Below, piece by piece: positions 26,501 to 34,782 of a DNA stretch of 64,000 bases. The first letter of the stretch is position 1. Each line of letters opens with the position of its first letter. Under the pieces are notes generated by a model. The model was not told the origin of the DNA, searched no databases, and was given only the letters and a program-made list of their open reading frames with translations. The stretch is from Hymenobacter lucidus (lineage in GTDB: Bacteria > Bacteroidota > Bacteroidia > Cytophagales > Hymenobacteraceae), in assembly GCF_020447265.1 (NCBI RefSeq), contig NZ_JAJADR010000003.1:62001-126000 (forward strand), given 5' to 3'. The position numbers and the translations under genes were made by a program.

Positions 26501-26596
26501 AAACGGCGTGAGCGGGGAGTCGAGGGGCAGCTCGTGGGGCGAAACGGGGACGATGATTTCCTCGTCGTCGGAAAAAGAATCGGTTGGCGTAGTCAT
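23558..26596 (-). CDS. CheB-CheR fusion with coiled coil and PAS domains
   Basis: This 1012-residue cytoplasmic signalling protein joins a CheB methylesterase (residues 45-230: GLGGSAGSVQAFEKFF, MHLVPDQSSSM and GLGTDGTTGL, giving the Ser-His-Asp triad) to a CheR methyltransferase (250-520: VRVWAPGCSTGEEAYSLAM, CCRNLLIYL). Next come a PAS-like segment, a coiled coil of repeated STNEELQSANEEL, and two PAS domains. It has no kinase core of its own, although many relatives do. The start at 26596 avoids an N-terminal extension rich in unrelated residues. It is upstream of a histidine kinase and divergent from a second CheB. No chemoreceptor or CheA is nearby, so the target is unknown. Confidence 0.93.
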   Translation of the reverse strand: MTTPTDSFSDDEEIIVPVSPHELPLDSPLTPFQLREVQRQDDSQEKFTIVGLGGSAGSVQAFEKFFRRMPADSGMAFVVVMHLVPDQSSSMVQVLQQTTRMPVEEATDGLKVRPNHVYVIPPARDMSILHGTLLLFAPTQPRGRRLPIDFFFQSLAKDARERAVCIICSGLGTDGTTGLKLVMENFGMVMVQAPETAEYDSMPRSAIATEFVDYVLPAEQLPAKLLEYVNKPLMARPRREVAESASKPAHALQKIFILIRAQTGHDFSFYKRNTVFRRIERRMNSHQIKEFTHYVRYLQENPLEVEALFKELLIGVTKFFRDREAFDLLKARLQPILRAKPVDSTVRVWAPGCSTGEEAYSLAMTLLEALDGVDPQRHLKIQIFATDINAGGIDFARLGLYPENIAADVSPARLERFFQKQDGGYQIRKEVRDLVIFALHNLNKDAPFTKLDMVCCRNLLIYLSAELQKNIIPVFHYALNPGGLLFLGPSENLTGFQELFQPLDIKWKISRRTEAPSPLIRLVNFPFSLTRQTASPAHAASTMHVSNPRKDGPFASLVQKVLLRNYTPPAVVINARGEILYVNGRTGRYLEPAPGLGNMNLFEMAREELNYELSALVHKASSTQQDVAADNVKVKTDSGYQLLRITVKYLQELDTLSGLMLVVFEDMPTPRKLRLGKTGTNGELSKDTVVASLEKELQYTKQRLQATIEEMESSVEELKSTNEELQSANEELQSTNEEAMTNKEEMQSLNEELMTLNMQYLSKTEELSLAANDMKNLLDATEIATIFLDNDMIIKRFTPSVGRIIKLLPSDAGRPITHFANNLRQENLAADIQQVLDRLVGFESNIQTTTGEWYAMRILPYRTLDNYISGTVITFTDITDLKRLEEQTQAATRFAESIVETVREPLLILDQNLHILTASRAFAQAFGVEAEAVRNLALTKLNDGAWNQPELRHRLQHLLDNPEAEFGNERLVLALPGRASRVVYLYGRRIMSGGHETGRLLLGVERTEEATE

Positions 26597-26861
26597 AACG
26601 AAAGCAGGGCCATAGGCCACAGCAGAGACGGTAGAATAGCCGATTGTTTTCACCCACCCGCTCCCTGCTGCCTACGGCGTACTTTCAAAAGTACGGACAA
26701 AAAAACTATCCTGCCGGGCACTCAAACCACCCTGTTGCGCTTATATATTTCGCTCCGGCCTCTATACCTTAAGCTGGCAGCTGCCGTAGAGCATACAACG
26801 GGCACTGCCTTGCCGGTATGGTAAGCCTGGGCGCATTGTTCTATCATTTTACTTTTTTTCC

Positions 26862-27902
26862 GTGGATAAACCCCACCACGTAATCGTCATTGGTGCTTCG
26901 GCCGGCGGCATGCCGGCGCTGAGCCAGCTTGTTGCGCAGATCCCCGCCGATCTGCCAGCCGCTATTCTTATCGTGCAGCATTTTGCTGCCGACTCGTCGG
27001 GGCAGCACCTCGTCGACCGCCTGGCCCGGCAAACCGACCTACGCTGCCGCCTGCCCATCGACGGGGAGCGAATTGAGCCCCGCACCTTGTACCTGGCCCC
27101 GCCCGACCGCCACCTGCTGGTGAAAGACGGCCACGTGCTGGTAACCAAGGGCCCGCGCGAAAATCACTACCGCCCCGCCGCCGACGCTCTGTTTCGCTCG
27201 GCAGCAGCCTACTACGGCCCCAACGTTATTGGGGTAGTACTCACCGGCATGCTGCACGATGGCACCGCTGGCCTCGAATTCATTAAGCGCAGCGGCGGCC
27301 TTACCGTAGTCCAGGACCCAGTCGAGGCGGAATTTCCGAGCATGCCGGAAAGCGCCCTGAGCAATGTGGCCATCGACTACGTTTCGCCGTTGCACGAAAT
27401 GGGTTTCTTGCTGAACCGCTTGGTCCGCATGCCGGTGTCCAGCGCCAAGAACATTCCGGACGATATAAAACTGGAGGCCGCAATTGCGGAAAGAGTCGTG
27501 GGCAATACCGAACTGGTTCAACGCATTGGCACCCCCGTAGCCATCACCTGCCCCGACTGCGGCGGCTCGCTCTGGGAACTGAAACACGGTAAGCTGTTGC
27601 GCTACCGCTGCCACACGGGTCACGCCTTCACGGCCGATGCCCTGGCGCAGCGCGTGCAGCACGGCCTGGAAGAAAGCCTCTGGGTGGCTCTGCGCATTAT
27701 GGAAGAGCGCAAAAACCTGCTGACCAACATGGCCAGCCGAGGCGAAGGCAGCTTTAGCATACAGCAGGAAGAGCGCATCGAGGAAATCAAGGTGCACATC
27801 AACCGGCTGCGGGAGTTTCTGCTCAACGGCAGCAACGGCAACGATAAAAACGCTACCACGGCCGAGCAGGATACCGCCTCGGGCAGCACCCCCGCCGAGT
27901 AA
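26862..27902 (+). CDS. Stand-alone CheB-type methylesterase with C-terminal zinc-ribbon-like segment
   Basis: The 346-residue protein begins with a GTG at 26862 (no ATG precedes the domain). Residues 5-190 form a CheB catalytic domain with the triad motifs IGASAGGMPAL, VQHFAADSS and LTGMLHDGTAGL. There is no receiver domain, so it is not regulated by phosphorylation in the classical way. A C-terminal CPDCGG, then RYRCHTGHAF, resembles a Cys/His metal site and is common in this group. It is divergent from the CheB-CheR fusion with 265 bp between, consistent with shared regulation. Confidence 0.92.
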   Translation: MDKPHHVIVIGASAGGMPALSQLVAQIPADLPAAILIVQHFAADSSGQHLVDRLARQTDLRCRLPIDGERIEPRTLYLAPPDRHLLVKDGHVLVTKGPRENHYRPAADALFRSAAAYYGPNVIGVVLTGMLHDGTAGLEFIKRSGGLTVVQDPVEAEFPSMPESALSNVAIDYVSPLHEMGFLLNRLVRMPVSSAKNIPDDIKLEAAIAERVVGNTELVQRIGTPVAITCPDCGGSLWELKHGKLLRYRCHTGHAFTADALAQRVQHGLEESLWVALRIMEERKNLLTNMASRGEGSFSIQQEERIEEIKVHINRLREFLLNGSNGNDKNATTAEQDTASGSTPAE

Positions 27903-27956
27903 GATTAACGTCTTGGTTGTTGCTAAAATCCTGCTTCACGTTAGAATTGACCATCG

Positions 27957-27985
27957 CCCCGGCACTTATGCCGGGGCTTTTTTTG
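27957..27985 (+). terminator. Rho-independent terminator after cheB
   Basis: GCCCCGGCA, CTTA, TGCCGGGGC followed by seven T lies 54 bp after the CheB stop codon. The rest of the spacer to 28191 shows nothing else. Confidence 0.92.
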
Positions 27986-28191
27986 CAACTTATTCTGCAA
28001 GCATACTATCCTGGAAATCAGTGTTTAATGCGGAGTTTTTCAGTATAAGCCCGGTAGCAAACCCGGCCGCCAGCCGTTTACTTTGAATAGGCCCTCGTCG
28101 TGTTCCCGCCCCGCCTATTGGCAGCTTGTTACTCTCTTCTTTCGTAGCTGCCCGCCGCTCTATTCAATGCATCTGACCGCTTTTCTGAGCT

Positions 28192-28755
28192 ATGAATCCG
28201 CACTCGTTTGCTTCGGCCCCATCATGTCTGGGGCACGTGTCCTATCTGGACCTGAGTTCTCCCCCTGAGCAGTATGCGCTGCAGCCCGACGGGCCGTGGT
28301 CCGGCCCGTCGGAGCCGGCGGGCGCCGTCCTAGTCCAGCACGGCTGCTACCCCGTCGACATCCTCCGGTTTGGCTTGCACCAGGCCCCCGACAATGCGTC
28401 GGTGCTGCACTTGGCCCTGTTTTGCCGGGAGCGGCAGGTGGTCCGCTGGGTGCTGCCCAGCGCGGCGTTGTTTGGGCCGGCGCTGCGAGCCCCGACCTAC
28501 CTAGTGGAGGCGCCCGATTCGTTACCGCTACCCGCCCGCGCCATCGACGGCGGCAACTGCCTGCTGCGCAGTGCCCCGGCCGACCAGGTAGCATTTCTGG
28601 AGCAGGATATACAGACCGGCCACCTCCGGCTTACGCTGCGGGGCCGCTGGCTACACGGCCCGTTTTCCCTGGCGCGGGTACACCCCCAGAGCCAGACCTG
28701 GGAGCTGGAGGGCCTTCATTGCTTACCGCCCCAGCGCATGCATGCCCGAGCCTAA
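28192..28755 (+). CDS. Degenerate LigD 3'-phosphoesterase-like protein
   Basis: The 187-residue protein has no signal peptide. Its layout parallels the phosphoesterase domain of LigD: SVLHLALF (for LHYDLRLE), RWVLPSA (for SWAVPKG), LVEAPDSLP (for the AVQVEDHPL stretch) and TGHLRLTLRGRWLHGPFSLARV (for the final GHL-F-L-G-RL-G-W-LVR block). The catalytic Asp and Arg of the HYDLRL motif are not conserved, so enzymatic activity is doubtful. The family comparison is from memory and needs a profile search. It precedes a STAS gene on the same strand and has no DNA-repair neighbours. Confidence 0.6.
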   Translation: MNPHSFASAPSCLGHVSYLDLSSPPEQYALQPDGPWSGPSEPAGAVLVQHGCYPVDILRFGLHQAPDNASVLHLALFCRERQVVRWVLPSAALFGPALRAPTYLVEAPDSLPLPARAIDGGNCLLRSAPADQVAFLEQDIQTGHLRLTLRGRWLHGPFSLARVHPQSQTWELEGLHCLPPQRMHARA

Positions 28756-29020
28756 CGCCCCGCCGGACCCACTACGGTGCTCGTGGCCGGGGCAGGTGAT
28801 AAGCATCCTTGGCAAGCAGCTTTTCAGCATAAACACGGACTACAAAATCCGTATTTACCGACCCTCGAACAATAGTATCGCCTTGAATGTCAATTCTATA
28901 AATTACTAACTTTACTTCTTACCCACTCTGTGCCACGAGCTTGCCCTCTGTTGCCGTGTGCACTGCATTACTGTCTGCTTCGCCGGATTTTCATGTCTAC
29001 TCCTTAATTTCCGCCACGCC

Positions 29021-29371
29021 ATGTACAACCTGAACACCGCTTCTCCCGACGACTACACTCCCTATCTGATCCGGGTAAATTTCAATGAAATCAAGCCCAT
29101 GGAGCTGGCTCGAATGCTGATGCGCTACAGCAAGCTGCGCCGGCCCCGCCTGCTCATCGACTGCCAGAACATCAAGTGCGTGCGCACCCGGGGCGTGGCC
29201 TATTTCGTGTCGCAACTGCTGACGCTACAGGCGGCCGGAGCCAAGGTACTGCTCTGCAACCCGGACCCCATACTGCGCCGGATTCTGCGCGTACTGCACC
29301 TAGAAAATACGTTTCAGCTCGACGAATCGGCGGCTGTCAGCACCGGCGCGCAGCGGCAGGTGCCGGCCTGA
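29021..29371 (+). CDS. STAS-domain protein (anti-sigma antagonist-like)
   Basis: This 116-residue cytoplasmic protein has the STAS fold pattern: a strand with LLIDCQNIKCVRTRGVAYF, a helix (VSQLLTLQAAG), the strand AKVLLCNPD and the helix LRRILRVLHLENTF. The position where anti-sigma antagonists carry a phosphorylatable Ser or Thr is occupied by the TRG of CVRTRGV. No anti-sigma kinase is adjacent. The ATG at 29021 is chosen because it begins the folded part; an upstream in-frame start at 28958 adds a hydrophobic segment. Confidence 0.8.
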   Translation: MYNLNTASPDDYTPYLIRVNFNEIKPMELARMLMRYSKLRRPRLLIDCQNIKCVRTRGVAYFVSQLLTLQAAGAKVLLCNPDPILRRILRVLHLENTFQLDESAAVSTGAQRQVPA

Positions 29372-29454
29372 GCCGGCCGGTAGCGCCTGACTTTTACGGC
29401 GGGCATACGTAAGGGAAATCTGCCGGATTGTTGTGCCGGCTATTTCTTCTGCGT

Positions 29455-31146
29455 ATGCCCGCTTCCGTTACCACCGCTCCGGCTCCGGCCAGCACCTCCC
29501 CTTTCGCCCCGCTCCGGATTCCGTTTTTCCGGATGCTCTGGATTGCCTCTTTCGTGTCGAACATTGGCACCTGGATGCAAAACGTGGGCGCCGTGGGCCT
29601 GATGACCGAGCTGACGCCTTCGCCCATTCTAGTATCATTGCTGCAAACGGCCTCGGCGCTGCCCGTGTTTCTGCTCAGCCTGCCCGCCGGGGCCCTGGCC
29701 GACCTGGTAGACCGGCGCCGAATGCTACTGCTCACCCAGGCCTGGATGGCGGCTACGGCTTTGCTGCTGGCCACCGTTACGCTGCTGGGCTTCACCACGC
29801 CGTGGCTGCTGTTGCTACTTACCTTCATGCTGGGCCTGGGCGGCGCCCTGAACAATCCCGTGTGGCAAACCGTGACGCCCGAGCTGGTGCCGCGCCAGGA
29901 ATTGCCCCAGGCCATTGCCCTCAACAGTGTGAGCTTCAACCTGGCCCGCGCCTTCGGGCCGGCCCTGGGTGGCTTGGTTATCGGCTATTTCTCGGCTGGG
30001 GCGGCGTTCCTTATCAACGGCCTCTCGTTTCTGGCCACTATCTATATGGTCTGGAGCTGGAAGCGGGAGCCCCAGGTTGTCTCGGCCCTGGCCGGGGAGC
30101 GGGTATTGGCCGCCATCCGGGGCGGTATCCGCTACGCCCGATATGCGCCGCCGGTGCAAAACATTCTCATGCGCGGCGTTTGCTTCACCTTCGGGGCCAG
30201 CGCCCTGTTTGCCCTAATGCCCGCCGTAGTGGCTCACCGTCTGCACGCGCCCACGTCGTTTTATTCAATGCTGTTGTCCTGCATGGGGCTGGGCGCGGTA
30301 CTGGGGGCCGTTATTCTGCCCCGCCTGAACCGCTACCTGAGCATCAACTGGCGCGTGACGGTGGCCACCGTGGCCTTCGCGGCGGGCCTCACCGGGCTGG
30401 CCTTTGCCGATAGTCACTGGCTGCTGTACGGGCTGCTCACGCTGGTGGGGCTGGCCTGGATGCTGGTGCTCAACTCGTTTAGCGTGGGCGTGCAGACGGT
30501 GGTGCCGCGCTGGGTGCAGGCCCGCACCATCAGTTTGTACCTGCTTACTATTCAGGGCGGCATGGCGCTGGGCAGCATCGTGTGGGGCGCGGTGGCCGAG
30601 CGGCTCACGATTTCCTGGGCTCTGGCCGGGGCGGCCACCTGGCTGCTGCTGAGCACCTTGCTGGTATTCCGGTTTGCCCTGCGCAGCGGCGAGGCCCTGG
30701 ACTTTACGCCCGCCCGGCCCCGCCTGGAGCCGGTGCTGGCCCAGGAGCCGGTGCCGGCCGAGGGCCCGGTTATCATCACCACCACCTACCGCATCAAGCC
30801 CGAAGACCGCCACACGTTCGTGTTCTTGATGGAAAAGCTGGCCCGCATCCGCCGCCGCGAGGGCGCTATCCGGGTGGGCACTTACGCCGACCTGGCCGAC
30901 CCGATGCGCCTGGTGGAATATTTCATGGTAGAAACCTGGGAAGAGCACGAGCAGCAGCACGAGCGGGGCGTAAGTTATGAGGAAGCCGACCTCAAAAGCG
31001 TGGCCCAGCAGCTGCACCAGGGCCCTGAGCCGCCCCAGGTGGCCCACCTGCTGGCCCAGCACGCCCAGCCCGTCCCGCCCGAGCAGATGATGGTGCCCGG
31101 CAGCACCCGCCTGGTAGCCGGCACCGCCGGCGAAGCCACGAGTTAA
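29455..31146 (+). CDS. MFS exporter (EntS/MFS_3-like) with C-terminal ABM-like domain
   Basis: The protein has 563 residues from the ATG at 29455. About twelve membrane helices span residues 20-425, with the MFS_3 pattern FRMLWIASFVSNIGTWMQNV near the start and ALADLVDRRRMLLLTQ as the loop motif. After a Pro-rich linker, residues 435-545 (TTTYRIKPEDRHTFVFLMEKL, then VEYFMVETWEEHEQQHERG) resemble an antibiotic-biosynthesis monooxygenase (dimeric ferredoxin-like) domain. This arrangement recurs in the family formerly called DUF894. Export of a siderophore or small molecule is possible; the substrate is unknown. Confidence 0.88.
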   Translation: MPASVTTAPAPASTSPFAPLRIPFFRMLWIASFVSNIGTWMQNVGAVGLMTELTPSPILVSLLQTASALPVFLLSLPAGALADLVDRRRMLLLTQAWMAATALLLATVTLLGFTTPWLLLLLTFMLGLGGALNNPVWQTVTPELVPRQELPQAIALNSVSFNLARAFGPALGGLVIGYFSAGAAFLINGLSFLATIYMVWSWKREPQVVSALAGERVLAAIRGGIRYARYAPPVQNILMRGVCFTFGASALFALMPAVVAHRLHAPTSFYSMLLSCMGLGAVLGAVILPRLNRYLSINWRVTVATVAFAAGLTGLAFADSHWLLYGLLTLVGLAWMLVLNSFSVGVQTVVPRWVQARTISLYLLTIQGGMALGSIVWGAVAERLTISWALAGAATWLLLSTLLVFRFALRSGEALDFTPARPRLEPVLAQEPVPAEGPVIITTTYRIKPEDRHTFVFLMEKLARIRRREGAIRVGTYADLADPMRLVEYFMVETWEEHEQQHERGVSYEEADLKSVAQQLHQGPEPPQVAHLLAQHAQPVPPEQMMVPGSTRLVAGTAGEATS

Positions 31147-31180
31147 TGTGGGAAATGTGCTGACGTGCTAATACCCAACG

Positions 31181-31334
31181 TGTCCTTGCGAGGAGGCACA
31201 ACATTCCGCGCATCAAGCGGCGTCAATCCGTCCTCTGCGAAGGACGCCCCGTTCTTTGACGAGAAAGGGCTTTTCACTTTAAGCCGCTCCGTACATTTTA
31301 GAGGACGGATTGTCGCGCTTTGCTCGCAATGACA
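31181..31334. repeat. Dispersed inverted repeat (type A, copy 2, divergent)
   Basis: The right part (GAGGACGGATTGTCGCGC, then TGCTCGCAATGACA) matches the right arm of the repeat at 21295-21452. The left arm holds CAATCCGTCCTCTGCG and an insertion of about 25 bp. The internal terminator is reduced to GAAAGGGCTTTTCAC. It fills the gap between the MFS and ABC exporter genes. Confidence 0.7.
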
Positions 31335-31416
31335 AACGTTTTCCCTACTTGGCTATCTTCCCAAAACCTTCCGGGTTGCTTCCGGCTTTGCATCTGAATA
31401 TCCTCTCTCGCCACAC

Positions 31417-33210
31417 ATGAAACTTCTCTACAGCTACCTGCGCCACTACTGGGGGCTGCTGGCCCTGGCTTTGCTGCTGGCCGCCATCAACCAGATTTTC
31501 TCCCTGCTCGACCCCTACATCTTCCGCCAGATCATCGACCGACACGTGGTAAAGGCGGGCGACACGGCGTTCCACAACGGGTTCTGGGCCTTCCTCCAGA
31601 GCGGTGCGGGCCTGCTCATTCTGCAAGCCATGGGCGTGGCCATGGTGTCGCGCATCGCCAAAAATTTCCAGGACTACTACACCAACGTCATTACCCAGCG
31701 CCTCGGGGCCGAGCTGTATTCCGACGGCCTGCGCCACTCCTTGGAGCTGCCCTACCAGGTATTTGAAGACCAGCGCTCCGGCGAAACCCTGGGCAAGCTC
31801 CAAAAGGTGCGCACCGACGTGGAGCGGCTCATCCAGAGCTTCGTCAACGTGCTGTTTATTTCCCTGGTGGGCATCATTTTCGTGGTCTGGTACGCCATCA
31901 GCGTGTACTGGCCCATTGCGGCTGTCTACTTTCTCACCATCCCTATTCTGGGCTCGTTGAGCTTGTTTCTGAGCCGCCGCATCAAGGTTATTCAGAAAAC
32001 TATCGTGGCCGAAACCACGGCCCTGGCCGGTTCTACCACCGAGAGTCTGCGCAACATCGAGCTGATTAAAAGCCTGGGGCTGGCTCAGCAGGAAACCCAG
32101 CGCCTGAGCGCCACCACCGAGAAAATCCTGAAGCTGGAGCTGAAAAAGGTGCGCTACCTGCGGTCCTTGTCTTTCGTGCAGGGCACCTTCGTGAATCTGA
32201 TGCGCAACGTGATTCTGCTTATGCTGCTCTACTTGGTAGTGCAGCAGATTATTACCGTCGGTGAGTTCTTCTCGTTCTTCATCTACTCCTTCGCCATCTT
32301 CGGGCCGCTCCAGGAAATGGGCAGCATCATCAACGTATACCGCGAAACTGAGGCTTCCCTGGCCAATTTCCAGCTCATCCTAGATACACCCAAAGAGGTG
32401 AAGCCCGCCCACCCACAGGTTATCGACCAGATTCAGACCCTCACTTTCGACGACGTGCGCTTCAAGCACCTGTCGGCCTCCAACTCGGCCCTCGACGGTA
32501 TTTCGTTTGAAACCAAGCTGGGCGAAACCATTGCCTTCGTGGGGCCCTCGGGCTCGGGCAAAACCACGCTCGTCAAGCTGCTGGTAGGCCTCTACCCACC
32601 TCTGGCCGGCCAGATTCGCTACAACGGCATTCCCGGTTCCAGCCTCGACCTCGACCAGCTGCGCGAGCAAATCGGCTTTGTGACGCAGGACACTCAGTTA
32701 TTTGCCGGTACCATTCGCGAAAACCTCCTCTTCGTGGCCCCTAATGCCACCGACGAAGAGTGCCTGCGCGCCCTGCACCAAGCCGCCGCCGACGGCCTGC
32801 TGGCCCGCGCCCCACTCGGCCTCGATACCGTTATCGGTGAGGGCGGCGTGAAGGTGTCGGGTGGCGAAAAGCAGCGCCTCAGCATTGCCCGCGCCCTGCT
32901 GCGCCACCCCACCCTGTTGGTCTTCGACGAGGCTACCTCTTCGCTCGATTCGCTCACGGAAGAGGAAATCAGCACCACGGTGCGGGAGCTTTCGGGCTCA
33001 CGCCAGCACATCACCATCCTTATTGCCCACCGCCTGAGTACCATTCTGCACGCCGATAAGATCTTCGTGCTGGAGCGTGGCCACATTGCCGAGCAGGGCC
33101 GCCACGAGGAGTTGCTGGCCCAGAAAGGCCTCTACTACGCCATGTGGCGGCAGCAAATCGGGGAAAGGCCCGCGCCGGCTGCGGCCGTAAAGCAGCTGGA
33201 AAAGGTATAG
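31417..33210 (+). CDS. ABC exporter, fused permease and ATPase
   Basis: The 597-residue half-transporter has six membrane helices (residues 10-310) and an ATPase domain (about 335-580) with Walker A GPSGSGKTT, signature VSGGEKQRLSIARALL, Walker B LLVFDEATSSLD and the switch His in LIAHRLST. It would work as a homodimer in the inner membrane, like MsbA or multidrug exporters; the substrate cannot be read from sequence. It is a single gene flanked by dispersed repeats. Confidence 0.95.
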   Translation: MKLLYSYLRHYWGLLALALLLAAINQIFSLLDPYIFRQIIDRHVVKAGDTAFHNGFWAFLQSGAGLLILQAMGVAMVSRIAKNFQDYYTNVITQRLGAELYSDGLRHSLELPYQVFEDQRSGETLGKLQKVRTDVERLIQSFVNVLFISLVGIIFVVWYAISVYWPIAAVYFLTIPILGSLSLFLSRRIKVIQKTIVAETTALAGSTTESLRNIELIKSLGLAQQETQRLSATTEKILKLELKKVRYLRSLSFVQGTFVNLMRNVILLMLLYLVVQQIITVGEFFSFFIYSFAIFGPLQEMGSIINVYRETEASLANFQLILDTPKEVKPAHPQVIDQIQTLTFDDVRFKHLSASNSALDGISFETKLGETIAFVGPSGSGKTTLVKLLVGLYPPLAGQIRYNGIPGSSLDLDQLREQIGFVTQDTQLFAGTIRENLLFVAPNATDEECLRALHQAAADGLLARAPLGLDTVIGEGGVKVSGGEKQRLSIARALLRHPTLLVFDEATSSLDSLTEEEISTTVRELSGSRQHITILIAHRLSTILHADKIFVLERGHIAEQGRHEELLAQKGLYYAMWRQQIGERPAPAAAVKQLEKV

Positions 33211-33248
33211 CGCAGGGCTGGGTGGGTTATTGCTGACATTGTTTGGCC

Positions 33249-33418
33249 TGTCATCCTGAGCCCTTGCAAAGGCCCTTCCTCGCCTACCCCACGGCAGTTT
33301 CTGCCAATGTGACAAAGCCCTTTACTGCGCAGGTGGTAAAGGGCTTTTCGCGTTGAAGAAGGTTTATCAATCAGGTGAGGAAGGTCCTTCGTTTCGCTTC
33401 GCTGCACTCAGGATGACA
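33249..33418. repeat. Dispersed inverted repeat with internal terminator (type B, copy 1)
   Basis: The ends read TGTCATCCTGAG and CTCAGGATGACA. The right arm holds AGGTGAGGAAGGTCCTTCG and the left arm CCTTCCTCGCCT, shorter by about 9 bp. Inside, AAAGCCCTTTA pairs with TAAAGGGCTTTT as a terminator. The element at 41029-41204 is the same family along its whole length. It lies after the ABC gene; the remaining DNA to 33642 shows nothing else. Confidence 0.85.
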
Positions 33419-33642
33419 GACGAAAAAGGGCAGCTTAAACAACCTCAGCTACGCACGCAACCTTGCGGGCCGGTTGCGGCTCTTTGGTCTGGCAGTGTTT
33501 GGCTTTTGCATATTTTTTGGTGGAGCCAAGCACGAAAAACACCCGGTTTTCGTTGTCAAAACAGCCGCTTACCTCATCCCACGAGCCTTATTTTCGGCAG
33601 GGTTCTTGAATTACCAGTCGTATCAGCTAAAAGGACTTTTTC

Positions 33643-34518
33643 ATGACCAACTACCGCACTTTCCGCCGCTTCGCAGGTTTGATGCTTGCCGGGTGGTCGT
33701 TGATTTCCACTGCCGCCTCCGCCCAGAACAACACCCGCGACGTACTGCGCGACATCACCGAAGTAGTAGGACTCAAGCCCCGCTTCGAGCTGCAGGCCAC
33801 TTCGCAGGTGCAAAACGCCGCCGCCGTGGTCTACAACGGCAAACGGTTTCTGCTCTACAACCCGCAGTTTGTGGCCTCCGTGAACCGGGCCGGCCGCACC
33901 GACTGGGCCGGCACCAGCATTCTGGCCCACGAAATGGGCCACCACCTCAACGGCCATACCCTGCGCGCCGGCGGCAGCCAGCCCGCCGATGAGCTGGAAG
34001 CCGACGAGTTTTCGGGCTTCGTGCTGCGCAAAATGGGCGCTAGTCTGGCCGAAGCCCAGGCCGCCATGGCCGTCGTTTCGGATGAGGAAGCCTCGCCCAC
34101 GCACCCCGGCCGCTCTACCCGGCTGGCTGCTATCGGCAAGGGCTGGCAGCAGGCCAACACCCAAATTGTAGCCAGTTCCCGCACGGCCGCGCCTTCCTCT
34201 GCTCCCGTGGCCGTGGCCAGCAGCCCCACGCCGGTGCGGCCCGTGATGAGCACGGCAGCCCCCATGAATGTGGTGGGCCAGATTGTCTTCCGCGACAACC
34301 CCGAGCAGCGCTATTACCTTACCAGCCGCCTGAACGTGGTGCGCATGGCCGACGACTCCCGCAACGGCGAAATCGTGGGCCGCGTCACCCGCTCCAACAG
34401 TGCCAGCTTCCCCTACATCCTGGTCGATGCCCAGGACCGCCGCCTCTACATAAGCTCCAGTGGCGGCGTGTTTAACAACCGGGGCCAGCAGGTCGGCCTG
34501 CTGTCGGACCCTTCGTAA
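33643..34518 (+). CDS. Exported M48-like metalloprotease with C-terminal beta domain
   Basis: A signal peptide (ending near AASAQ, residue 28) leads into a small gluzincin-like domain with the zinc-binding motif SILAHEMGHHLNGH (HExxH) and the downstream ELEADEFSGFVLRKMG that supplies the third ligand Glu. This is the M48-type layout but shorter than HtpX. A Ser/Pro/Ala-rich linker precedes a C-terminal segment of about 80 residues with strand-like repeats (IVGRVTRSNS, YILVDAQDRRLYISSSGG). Periplasmic or outer-membrane location is likely. The substrate is unknown. AAGGA lies about ten bases before the ATG. Confidence 0.85.
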   Translation: MTNYRTFRRFAGLMLAGWSLISTAASAQNNTRDVLRDITEVVGLKPRFELQATSQVQNAAAVVYNGKRFLLYNPQFVASVNRAGRTDWAGTSILAHEMGHHLNGHTLRAGGSQPADELEADEFSGFVLRKMGASLAEAQAAMAVVSDEEASPTHPGRSTRLAAIGKGWQQANTQIVASSRTAAPSSAPVAVASSPTPVRPVMSTAAPMNVVGQIVFRDNPEQRYYLTSRLNVVRMADDSRNGEIVGRVTRSNSASFPYILVDAQDRRLYISSSGGVFNNRGQQVGLLSDPS

Positions 34519-34540
34519 ATAAGCATTTCGCGTTTCTTCA

Positions 34541-34575
34541 AAAGGCCTGTACCGTTGCGGTGCAGGCCTTTTTTT
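34541..34575 (+). terminator. Rho-independent terminator after the metalloprotease gene
   Basis: AAAGGCCTGTACC, then GGTGCAGGCCTTT, forms a hairpin followed by more T, 22 bp after the stop codon. Confidence 0.9.
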
Positions 34576-34608
34576 GTGATATTGAAGCTGTTTAGCCAAT
34601 GAAATAGA

Positions 34609-34707
34609 ACGTCATGTCGAACGAAGTGAGACATCTCGCGTGCTGACGTTGCCGGAGTAATCATCTACCATTGCACGCAAGATGTCTCACTTCGTTCGAC
34701 ATGACGT
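34609..34707. repeat. Perfect 28-bp inverted repeat with 43-bp loop (type C)
   Basis: The arm ACGTCATGTCGAACGAAGTG and eight further bases (34609-34636) is the exact reverse complement of 34680-34707. The loop carries no terminator. It lies between the metalloprotease and phzF genes. Confidence 0.88.
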
Positions 34708-34749
34708 GCGGTAGTAATTGAGTACGCGGCCTTTTGCCTGGCCACGTAG

Positions 34750-34757
34750 TAGCTTTG
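34750..34757 (+). promoter_or_regulatory. Likely -7 element (TAGCTTTG) for the PhzF gene
   Basis: TAGCTTTG fits TAnnTTTG and lies 25 bp before the start codon. No well-spaced upstream TTTG is seen. Confidence 0.5.
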
Positions 34758-34782
34758 CCCCTCAACGCTTCATTCTCCGTCT

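Noticed and set aside
25169..26824. Long open frame on the plus strand, 551 codons, opposite the CheB-CheR gene
   Set aside because: It is a shadow of the real minus-strand gene: high G+C at third positions opens the opposite frame, and the translation has His/Gln/Arg/Gly-rich composition with no domain.
33249..33418. Type B repeat as an insertion sequence
   Set aside because: It is only about 170 bp and carries no transposase; no target duplication was seen.
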